In this document: positions 55,967 through 64,000 of the stretch, piece by piece | Position numbering within the stretch: position 1 is the stretch's first letter | Layout of the letters: the number at the start of each line of letters is the position of its first letter | Assembly: GCF_003576645.1 (NCBI RefSeq) | Contig: NC_044920.1 | Coordinates: forward strand, 18,578,529 to 18,642,528 | Direction of reading: 5' to 3' | Source: Ipomoea triloba | Taxonomy: Eukaryota; Streptophyta; Magnoliopsida; Solanales; Convolvulaceae | DNA: 64,000 bases | Made by a program: the position numbers and the translations under genes | The notes under the pieces: model-generated | Told to the model about the DNA's origin: nothing | The model's input: only the letters and a program-made list of their open reading frames with translations | Databases searched by the model: none

Positions 55967-57342
55967 GTAGCAGTAGAGAAACTAACCCTCTTTTGTTTCC
56001 CAAAAACACAATGCTCACAAAACTTTAATTTACCTGTACCTGGACCGCCAAGCAAGCCTTTCTTGCTCAGGATATGCATGTCTTTCTCACTCATATGCCC
56101 TAGACACATATGCCATAGTTGAGTGAGATTAGCATCAAACACCGATGAGGATATTGCAACTAAACATGTCATAGTACTGCCATGCAACACATACAAACAT
56201 TCAGAACGAAAAGCTTTCATGAGAACAAGAGAGCATTTTATAACCTTCATAACTCCACCTTCAGCTATGTACTTGCACCATAGAGATTCCAGGGTGCCTA
56301 ATGATAGCAGATTGCGTTTCAAATTAGGAATATACCGAACATTGGTAAGAGTCCTGACAACGTTATCATGAGTTTTAATCTGCACACTTCCAATTCCACT
56401 AACCTTGCGTTGGGTATCAATATTACCCATCAAGACAACTTCACCATCAACTGGTTCCAGAGAGACGAACCAATCTTTGTGAGGACACATGTGAAATGTA
56501 CAACCAGAGTCTAGAATCCACTCAGTTTTGCTCCGTTTGTCACCTGAGCTAACAGATAACATAACATCGCCTTCTGAATCACTTTCAACAACACTTGCTT
56601 TAGCAAACTTCTTTTCTCTCTCTTGTTTATTCTTCAGCTTGAAGCATTCAGTCACTTCATAACCATTCTTCTTGCAGTACTTACAGGATTTGTTGGACTT
56701 ATGTCCTTTGGACTTGGACCTAGATTTTTTATTGCTACTCTCTGTTTCAAGTGAACGACCCCTAACAGTCAAGCCTTCACCTTTGTCCTCAGACTTAATT
56801 TCTAAGTCAAACTTTTCTTTGGACAATAGGTTCGACTTAACACTGTCAAAAGTTAGAGTATCACTAGTATTACCATACAGCATAATTTCTTTGAAATGCT
56901 TGTATGATTTAGGGAGAGAAACAAGCAATAAAACAGCATGATCCTCATCTTCAATTATGACATCAATATTTTCCAAGTCCAATAAAATAGAATTGAATTT
57001 ATCCAAGTGAAACTGAATTGAAGTACCTTCTGTCATACGGATTGTGTACAGAGCCGCTCCTTCAGGCGCAGCGTGTTCACTAGAGATTTGTCCATGTAGA
57101 GCGAATCAAGCTACCACCTCACGAAGAACCGCCTTTGACAAGCACAATTGAATGGTTGAACGTGTCTTATCATCCAAATCTTCCCAATCTTCATCTGTCA
57201 TTGAAGCCAGTTTCTTCTTCTTCCTAGCTAGCGCTTTCTTCAAACCGTTCTAGGTTAGAACGGCTTCCATCTGAACCTTCCAGATAGAAAAGCTAATTTT
57301 CCCATCGAACTTCACGATATCGAACTTGGTAACAGTCGACAT
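55967..57342 (-). pseudogene. Tork-like copia gag to pre-integrase, copy 2
   Basis: Identical to the corresponding part of copy 1; starts at ATG 57342 and is cut at the N (55966) in the pre-integrase region. The apparent 387-codon frame here ends in meaningless Tyr-Ile repeats from the (TA)n across the N. The same stops near the Gag start and the same knuckle change (His to Tyr) are present. Confidence 0.8.
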
Positions 57343-57368
57343 CTTCGGAAATAATTCTCAATTAAACC

Positions 57369-57380
57369 GCTCTGATACCA
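57369..57380 (-). promoter_or_regulatory. Primer binding site of the Tork-like copia
   Basis: On the minus strand TGGTATCAGAGC, two bases after the LTR end CCTAACA. A second identical copy lies at about 55744-55755. Confidence 0.9.
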
Positions 57381-57382
57381 CT

Positions 57383-57510
57383 TGTTAGGAATATAGCGGA
57401 ATAATGCGGAAGCGAATAATAAAAAATTGAGAATTATAGAAGTTAAAGAATAGGGAAATATAAAATGAAGAAAATTATATAAATGACAAATAAATGGCTA
57501 ACAAGGGAAA

Positions 57511-57591
<81 letters not shown>

Positions 57592-57813
57592 GTGAGGATA
57601 AGAAAAAGAGGAAGAAGGAATGAATTCAATATTGATGCATGAATGAGTGATTTACAAAACAAATGAGGATGCTATTTATAGTAAGCAAATGAGAGAAAAC
57701 CGCGCGAAAAAAGGAGAACATGTGCTGATGTGCAGCACTTGGGCAGATCGTGGACAGAGTGTGGTGAGTGGTCTACATGCATACATGAATTCAATTTGAG
57801 CCACAATCTAACA
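57383..57813 (-). repeat. 5' LTR (431 bp) of the Tork-like copia
   Basis: Minus strand TGTTAGATTGTGGCTC ... ATATTCCTAACA. It contains (TA)n at 57516-57591 and CTATAAATAGCATCC (TATA box, about 57672-57680 on the minus strand). It is inserted at the edge of the gene-fragment exon at 57828. Confidence 0.85.
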
Positions 57814-57827
57814 CATATATCCCTTAG

Positions 57828-58082
57828 CTTGATGCTTCCGATTCGGATGTTGAATATATGTCAACACCATTGATGAAATAAGACATTGAAAAATCTTGTA
57901 GAAATTGGTAAGGCTCAAATGAATGTGAAAGAGTAAAGCCTTACATGAATTTATTAAAGATGAGAAAGCGTGAGCAATTAATGTAAAAGTGAAAAACGAC
58001 ATACTTGAAAAGTCGAGGACGGAGTTAATTGGTGTGCTTCTTCAATATCTTCACTATTAGACATTAAATGTCCCTTGACAAT
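57828..58082 (-). pseudogene. Paralogous fragment of the 5.4-8.7 kb gene
   Basis: Two exons of the same lengths as in the first locus: 58082-58005 (78 bp, MSNSEDIEEAHQLTPSSTF) and 57894-57828 (67 bp, MSYFINGVDIYSTSESEAS). The donor after the second is destroyed (AAG/CT) and the Tork LTR starts 14 bp further on, so the rest of the gene is cut off. Differences from the first locus are largely synonymous in the frames given, so both derive from a once-constrained coding gene. Confidence 0.6.
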
Positions 58083-58373
58083 ATATGATGTTGGTAGCAA
58101 GTAATATTTTAAAAATAAATTAATACAATGAAATACTTAATAAAAATAATCATAACATTTTATTGTGTATTTGGTGAGGTTATACATTCTCTTTTTTATT
58201 TTTAAGAAAAAAAAATGTAGAACTTGATAAAGTAAATGAAGTGCATAAATAAAGAAAAATGACTTTTATTTCAATGATTATGTGTATAAAAATCAATCAA
58301 GGAGAAAATCATCTGATACCATTAAATTTCAAAAGATTGGGGCATTGAGAGTTGAGACGCTAAATGACTTTAA

Positions 58374-59255
58374 GAGTAAATTGTCATTTTGGCTCACTGA
58401 CTATTGAAGTAGTGTTAATTGCTATCCGAGACTTTCAAAATTGTTAATTTCGTACCTTGACTATGCGTTTTTTATTAATTTTAGTCACGCCGGTCAATTT
58501 GTCGGCCAAATGTGACCGGAATAAATTAAGTCACCTATTATTCTTAATTGAAAGGGGCAAAATCGTCATTCCATGTTATGTCTAAATTGGGAAAGGCAAT
58601 TCAGGTGGTTCCGTGGTCATCAACGCCGCCACAGACGATTTCATCAAGAAGCAGTAAAGATTCATCCCACGGCGACGAGGAGGGAGAAGTTTTCCTGAAA
58701 CGATCGCGTGAAACCAATCCAGATCCTTTCTCTGATGTAAGAAATCTTCCTTATTTGCGTTCTCATTCTCTGCACTAAAGATATAAAAAAAATAGCCACG
58801 CATTGAATAGAATTACTTAAAAATAATTTTTCTAAACTTTAAATTATCTGATTTCTTGCTTTGGCCAAAATAGGATGATCGCAGAAGATCATTGTTAAGG
58901 GAAAACTCCTGTAAATTGTCACCAATGGCGACGGCTTCGGCTTTCGTTGGTTCATTGTTAACCGGTATGACAAGACCCAAAGATTTGGAAACGGGAAGAT
59001 TGCCAAATGGGTCGATTTGTATAGATCTATCGCCGGAAAGATCATCATAACATGGAATGACAATTTTGCCCCTTCCAATTAAGAATAATAGGTGGCTTAA
59101 TTTATTCTGGTTATATTTGGCCGGCAAATTGGCCGGCGTGACCAAAATTGATAAAAAAAAATACATAGTCAAAGTACGAAATTAACAGTTTTGAAAGTCA
59201 CGGATAGCAATTAACACTACTCCAATAGTTAGTGGACCAAAATGACAATTTACTC
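58374..59255. mobile_element. Pack-MULE-like element (882 bp)
   Basis: Terminal inverted repeats of about 207-210 bp (58374-58580 and 59046-59255), starting GAGTAAATTGTCATTTTGG. Target duplication of 9 bp: TGACTTTAA (58365-58373) and TAACTTTAA (59256-59264), one mismatch. Long inverted ends with a 9-bp duplication are Mutator features. There is no transposase; the 465-bp middle is unrelated to the ends and carries a spliced ORF, as in Pack-MULEs that have picked up host gene pieces. Confidence 0.88.
58578..59050 (+). CDS. Spliced 111-codon ORF carried by the Pack-MULE
   Basis: Exon 1 58578-58736 (53 codons, MSKLGKAIQVVPWSSTPPQT ...), GT-AG intron 58737-58873 (GTAAGAAATC ... CCAAAATAG), exon 2 58874-59050 (58 codons plus TAA, with LSPMATASAFVGSLLTGMTR and LPNGSICIDLSPERSS). 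Phase is 0 at the junction and there is no internal stop. Start and stop codons both lie at the inner edges of the inverted repeats (TTATG and CATAA), so the ends of the frame come from the transposon and the body from the captured piece. Ser/Arg-rich start, no domain I recognise. The parent gene is unknown. Confidence 0.5.
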
Positions 59256-59264
59256 TAACTTTAA

Positions 59265-60940
59265 CATAAAGTTTGCAGTTGATTGTCAATGAGAAGGGTA
59301 TATTTATATATTATTTTATTTACGAAAAAAAAATATTAATGAGAAAACTAAGGATATTAAAATTTTATCATTTTAATGGGAAAAAATTCCATACATTTAA
59401 CTTTCATGCCACAATATGATGGCTTCAAATGCGTAATTACTATTATTATTTAGTCTTATTGTTATTACCAAAATATTCCTGCATTTTCTATTTTGTATAG
59501 AGGCACTAAAAAAAATTTCTTGTGCCTCAATGTTATAGTATTAGTTACTGATTACTGATATGGTTTGTTTTATAGATTATTGCTTTTAAAGTACATATTT
59601 AATCATTGATAAATATTTACCATTTTGAAATATTTATAGTATTTAGTACTAATTCAATAATATACAATCTACTACCACCACCAAAATGAGATATAAATTT
59701 ATATCATCATATTATTCAAGACATTTAAAAACCATAAATCTCATATTTTCATTCATTATAAAATTTTTATAAGATTATAAGTGGATTAATATATAAAATA
59801 TTCTCTTAAATGGGACATACCAACAATCGGTAGAACAACTAGATAATTATATTTCAATACTCTGATAATATCAATTTAAATAGTTTTATTTAAGGGGTCT
59901 TAATTTAGTTTTTCAATTCTTTTAGAAGGTAACAATAAAAAGTAGTTAATATATGTTTACAAATAAATAAATGTATATCTAAAGTGTTATTCCCTCTTGA
60001 ATTTACTTCCTAATTAATTATATAATATAGATCTTTGTATTTTTTGATTGCTCATAAATTAGTCAGCAACAAATGAATTTAAATTGTTATTGTTATTATA
60101 TTCTTTATTGATAAATGAAAAGTGCAGTCAGAATCCCAATAACAATTTAAAATAGTACTGCGTAATAGTTTAACTTTATGGTAAGTGTTTGGTAAAATTA
60201 AAAATAAAAGACTTAAATAGAGATTGTTATATATGCCGTCTACATATGTTACACAATCTTAGTCATTTTAGGTTCTTTTTACGTTACATTGTACTTTGTC
60301 GTTTTTCAAGTGGCATGGCAATTATTAGTATTTTTTCACGTGGAAAGATTTTAATTATTTTTTAGAAGTTAGTTGTCTTAATCAATGTAGCGTGGTAATG
60401 TTGTTATCTTTTACTTTATACAACTAACCACATGTATTTCATTGTTATAGTCTCAATTTCTTTTACATTATACTTAATTAGGTTTGTTAATCTTAACCCG
60501 AAACTGATAGGTTGGCCTGATAAAATCGAAATTTTTAGGGTTAGGCCCGAAAAATTTTAGTCCAATAAAAAATCAATTTGATAAATTTTGTTGCCCAAAC
60601 GAGTTAGCCCGATAGTTCAGTCACTTAAAGTTATTCTTTGTTATAGAAGTGCTGTAGAGCATAACATACATGAAGTTTATATAGGTAAGTTCAACTTTAG
60701 TATTTTTTTATTAAATTTTTAAATAAAATTTTATTAAATATATTACAAAATAAATTTTTTTATAAAAATAAATAATAAATTTTTTTAAAAAATTACTATA
60801 AGTATTATATTATAGTCTAAGTATATTAATTATTTTTAGTTGAAATTTAGAAATATAATGGAGGTTTTTATTGATTAGCCTAGAAATCTTCACGTGAAAG
60901 GGGACGCAATAAATTTAGAAATCTTCGCACCTCCTATTTT
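59265..60940. other. AT-rich intergenic, partly paralogous to 8760-9400
   Basis: No gene. From about 59960 to 60620 it matches 8760-9400 with substitutions (for example TTCACGTGGAAAGATTTTAA is present in both). 60640-60860 is extremely AT-rich. Confidence 0.6.
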
Positions 60941-60949
60941 TATATGTGA

Positions 60950-61770
60950 ATGCAATCTCTCTCTCTCCCTCATCGGGTACTTGCCCCCACCAATAATCCT
61001 TCTTCAAAATCAACAAAAGATCACCTAGGAAAAGTAAAATCAATCAAACAATGAAAAAACGGCAAAAAATAAAGATAAACTTGGGTTGCCTCCCAATGAG
61101 TGATGCTTTTAATACCGCTAGCCCAACGCTACGGTTAACAAAGAAGAATCCATAAATGCATGGACAGAAATGAGTCTCTTTTCTCCATCCACTTTCTCTT
61201 CAAGATATGTCCTCAAGTGCCGGGCATTGAGGAACTCTTTTAAGCTCAAGATGATAATATTCTCTTCAACGATTTTGCATTGATCCACATCAATGAATAT
61301 GCTGTCATATTCTTCATTCTTCTCGTCATCAAAGATTTTGCAATGAACTCGTCAAAGAACATACTCTCATCTTCCACATTATTATATTCTATGTATTTCC
61401 TCAATTGAATCTAATTGAGGAATTCTTTTAAGCTCGATCAACTCTTTTTTCCCAACTTCAATATCTTCACTCTCTCCTACGTCAAGAATTATCCCATCAT
61501 TACTTCACCTTCATTATCACTCCCCCACTTAGACAAGGGTTCTTTATCCATTGTGTCAACTAGATAAAACTCTTGGACTTCATCACTCTTTTTGTTCACA
61601 TTCCGATCCCTTGTCTTTCTCTTCATTATTCTCTCTTATTTCTTCAATTTCTTCTTCTTTTTCTATCTCCTCATCCTCTACTTTTTATGCACCCCTTCAT
61701 CTTGATTCACCTCCTCCTCTTGAATAACCACCCCTTCTCCATTTTGCATCAAACCTTCACTTTGGGGTTT
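60950..61770 (-). mobile_element. Ty3/gypsy-type 3' region debris
   Basis: On the minus strand CATTGGGAGGCAACCCAAGTT (about 61100-61080) is the stretch seen near the pol end and polypurine tract of Athila/Tat-type gypsy elements. The rest is a degenerate, TC-rich coding-like region with no intact frame. Assignment is by this one phrase and by the gag-like ORF to the right. Confidence 0.35.
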
Positions 61771-62006
61771 TAAAACCTCTTCAATATCAATTCTAATCTC
61801 CACCATGTCCTCCTTGGGGCTCTTTCAGTCAAGGCCTTTTGCAAATACCCCAATTGCCTCTCAATATTTTTCAACATGATTTTGTTTTCCTTGTGACGAT
61901 CATCACTATCAACTATCCACTTAGTAAAAAACTCCTCCATAGTAGGCTCGCGCGATGTTCTGGGAACCAAGGGGTGGGTTTGGACTCCCCAAGGGGACCA
62001 GACCAC
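61770..62006 (-). pseudogene. Gypsy gag-like fragment, copy 1
   Basis: A 78-codon frame with TMEEFFTKWIVDSDDRHKEN and LKNIERQLGYLQKALTERAP. It resembles the part of Athila/Tat-type Gag after the capsid domain (SLEE....F...TE...QNQE..I.NLE.QVGQLAK.L..R). Flanking gag sequence is missing. An identical copy is at 63240-63476. Confidence 0.4.
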
Positions 62007-62113
62007 GACTTAGAGATGTATTCAACAAAAGCAAAAGGTGATAAGACCCGAGTTCCTTAGAAGCCGGCATTGGGAGAGCATTCAACTAAGCTTGGGCGCC
62101 GTAAAAGCCTGAG

Positions 62114-62383
62114 GGCAAATTATTGCATGGACCATGGTCCACACAGCTGTGTGGACCAAAAATAAAAGGTACATTATTTTTGTATTGAAGGTACATTATT
62201 TTTGTACTGTAAGTACATTATTTGATAGTATATATCAAATAATGTACCTCCAATACAAAAAAAATGTACCCTAAAATAATATACCTACAGTACAAAAATA
62301 ATGTACCTTCAGTACAAAAATAATGTACTTTTTATTTTTGGTCCACACAGCTGTGTGGACTATGGTCCATGCAATAATGATTG
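62114..62383. mobile_element. Mutator-type MITE, copy B (270 bp)
   Basis: Same family as 11543-11780, with perfect 9-bp target duplications AAGCCTGAG (62105-62113 and 62384-62392). Near-perfect foldback: ATTATTGCATGGACCATGG...CCATGGTCCATGCAATAAT-type ends and a GATAGTATATATC centre. Confidence 0.9.
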
Positions 62384-62392
62384 AAGCCTGAG

Positions 62393-62906
62393 AGGTGTAG
62401 CGCAATAAATTCGTCCTAGTAAGGAGCCCAAAGCGACTTCGATTTGACCAGACATCTACTCTCTATTGTTATCGACTTCACACAACTCGGACAATGAGGG
62501 CTGATGATGATATATTGGAAATGACCCAAGAATATGGACATGGGGTCCGGGAGCCCATAGCCCCAGACCCAATAAGATGATTCGGGCGGCCTTACAAGAT
62601 GCCTAGGAAAAGTAAACGTAAAAGCCTGAGGGCAAATTATTGCATGGACCATGGTCCATGCAATAATGATTGAAGCCTGAGAGGTGTAGCGCAATAAATT
62701 CGTCCTAGTAAGGAGCCCAAAGCGACTTCGATTTGACCAGACATCTACTCTCTATTGTTATCGACTTCACACAACTCGGACAATGAGGGGCTGATGATGA
62801 TATATTGGAAATGACCCAAGAATATGGACATGGGGTCCGGGAGCCCATAGCCCCAGACCCAATAAGATGATTCGGGCGGCCTTACAAGATGCCTAGGAAA
62901 AGTAAA
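62393..62906. repeat. Tandem repeat of a ~220-bp flank
   Basis: AGGTGTAGCGCAATAAATTC...GCCTAGGAAAAGTAAA occurs at 62393-62616 and again at 62682-62906, with the reduced MITE between. The second copy ends in the 25-N gap. Confidence 0.85.
62631..62672. mobile_element. Mutator-type MITE reduced to its two ends (42 bp)
   Basis: GGCAAATTATTGCATGGACC joined to ATGGTCCATGCAATAATGAT, i.e. the terminal parts of copy B fused at a shared CCATGGTCCA-like word, with the same AAGCCTGAG duplications (62622-62630 and 62673-62681). The whole internal hairpin (about 228 bp) is gone. Confidence 0.85.
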
Positions 62907-62931
62907 NNNNNNNNNNNNNNNNNNNNNNNNN
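62907..62931. other. Assembly gap (25 N)
   Basis: Run of 25 N. Sequence to the right restarts at a point equivalent to about 61461, i.e. it goes back rather than forward. Confidence 1.
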
Positions 62932-63906
62932 AATATCTCACTCTCTCCTACGTCAAGAATTATCCCATCATTACTTCACCTTCATTATCACTCCCCCACT
63001 TAGACAAGGGTTCTTTATCCATTGTGTCAACTAGATAAAACTCTTGGACTTCATCACTCTTTTTGTTCACATTCCGATCCCTTGTCTTTCTCTTCATTAT
63101 TCTCTCTATTTCTTCAATTTCTTCTTCTTTTTCTATCTCCTCATCCTCTACTTTTTATGCACCCCTTCATCTTGATTCACCTCCTCCTCTTGAATAACCA
63201 CCCCTTCTCCATTTTGCATCAAACCTTCACTTTGGGGTTTTAAAACCTCTTCAATATCAATTCTAATCTCCACCATGTCCTCCTTGGGGCTCTTTCAGTC
63301 AAGGCCTTTTGCAAATACCCCAATTGCCTCTCAATATTTTTCAACATGATTTTGTTTTCCTTGTGACGATCATCACTATCAACTATCCACTTAGTAAAAA
63401 ACTCCTCCATAGTAGGCTCGCGCGATGTTCTGGGAACCAAGGGGTGGGTTTGGACTCCCCAAGGGGACCAGACCACGACTTAGAGATGTATTCAACAAAA
63501 GCAAAAGGTGATAAGACCCGAGTTCCTTAGAAGCCGGCATTGGGAGAGCATTCAACTAAGCTTGGGCGCCGTAAAAGCCTGAGGGCAAATTATTGCATGG
63601 ACCATGGTCCACACAGCTGTGTGGACCAAAAATAAAAGGTACATTATTTTTGTATTGAAGGTACATTATTTTTGTACTGTAAGTACATTATTTGATAGTA
63701 TATATCAAATAATGTACCTCCAATACAAAAAAAATGTACCCTAAAATAATATACCTACAGTACAAAAATAATGTACCTTCAGTACAAAAATAATGTACTT
63801 TTTATTTTTGGTCCACACAGCTGTGTGGACTATGGTCCATGCAATAATGATTGAAGCCTGAGAGGTGTAGCGCAATAAATTCGTCCTAGTAAGGAGCCCA
63901 AAGCGA
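62932..63906. repeat. Second copy of 61461-62436
   Basis: Almost identical to 61461-62436 (offset 1470-1471, a few small indels), including the gag-like frame (63240-63476, minus strand) and the MITE. It lies between two 25-N gaps. Either a collapsed tandem array or an unmerged contig. Confidence 0.9.
63584..63853. mobile_element. Mutator-type MITE, copy D (270 bp)
   Basis: Same sequence and same AAGCCTGAG duplications (63575-63583 and 63854-63862) as copy B, because the surrounding block is duplicated; not an independent insertion. Confidence 0.9.
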
Positions 63907-63931
63907 NNNNNNNNNNNNNNNNNNNNNNNNN
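63907..63931. other. Assembly gap (25 N)
   Basis: Second run of 25 N; the sequence after it (63932-64000) restarts at the equivalent of about 61524, giving the start of a third copy of the block. Confidence 1.
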
Positions 63932-64000
63932 CCACTTAGACAAGGGTTCTTTATCCATTGTGTCAACTAGATAAAACTCTTGGACTTCATCACTCTTTTT

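Larger units (their letters stand above)
54342..57590. repeat. Exact 1.6-kb duplication joined at an N (likely assembly artefact)
   Basis: 54342-55965 recurs at 55967-57590 (offset 1625) without visible differences. The first copy ends in a (TA)n run, then a single N (55966), then the second copy begins in mid-protein at GTAGCAGTAGAG. This is what two overlapping contigs look like when not merged. If so, the true locus is about 1.6 kb shorter and the element has one gag, not two. Confidence 0.85.

Noticed and set aside
55873..57036. A second gag-pol gene of 387 codons
   Set aside because: Exact duplicate of 54342-55965 joined through an N; its last 30 residues come from (TA)n. Treated as an assembly copy.

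Overview
The window is nuclear DNA of a flowering plant, most likely a eudicot (species not resolvable by eye). The evidence is plant-type Ty1/copia and Ty3/gypsy retrotransposons primed by initiator-tRNA, GT-AG introns, fragments of plant genes (myosin XI, GRF zinc finger, RRP46, DRG GTPase, exostosin), a Stowaway MITE, Mutator-type elements, CACTA ends and tRNA-derived SINEs. It is AT-rich, full of long (TA)n arrays, and almost entirely mobile or degenerate DNA.

Layout. 1-2330: AT-rich tandem array with a ~1.7 kb higher-order period. 2.6-5.4 kb: gene debris (myosin XI exon, GRF zinc-finger remnant). 5.4-8.7 kb, minus strand: an unrecognised spliced gene whose internal exons keep one reading frame, with a Stowaway MITE and a perfect 39-bp hairpin in its introns. 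9.4-12.9 kb: CACTA-like and copia-like scraps, a 238-bp Mutator-type MITE and a second GRF copy. 12,902-31,356: a Ty3/gypsy solo LTR (target duplication CTCCA) split by a complete 14,893-bp SIRE/Maximus-type copia element at 16,316-31,208 (target duplication GGATT). This element has gag, pol and a 5.5-kb 3' region with two TATA-box-plus-ORF modules, the larger an ~1200-codon env-like reading frame. 31.2-32.9 kb: an inverted LTR piece and a duplicated flank around a single N. 33-42 kb: CACTA-like ends and captured pieces of DRG, RRP46 and exostosin genes. 42-46.8 kb: SINEs, a second SIRE-type LTR remnant and a truncated LINE. 46.8-57.8 kb: a deleted minus-strand Tork-like copia, broken by a degenerate plus-strand copia (47,890-54,049). 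57.8-60.6 kb: a paralogous fragment of the 5.4-8.7 kb gene, followed by an 882-bp Pack-MULE with an intact spliced 111-codon ORF. 60.9-64 kb: minus-strand gypsy debris carrying the same Mutator-type MITE, in near-identical blocks separated by two 25-N gaps.

How it fits together. The only full set of functions is in the SIRE-type element: Gag packages RNA, protease/integrase/RT/RNase H copy and insert it, and the LTRs supply promoter and termini. Its LTRs are nearly identical, so it is young, but pol and the env-like frame each carry one in-frame stop and gag and pol lie in different frames. Its most unusual property is a short DNA motif (TTCGAGAGGT and its complement) repeated through LTRs and all ORFs, in more than one codon frame. 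Several duplications abut an N or N run and are probably assembly artefacts.
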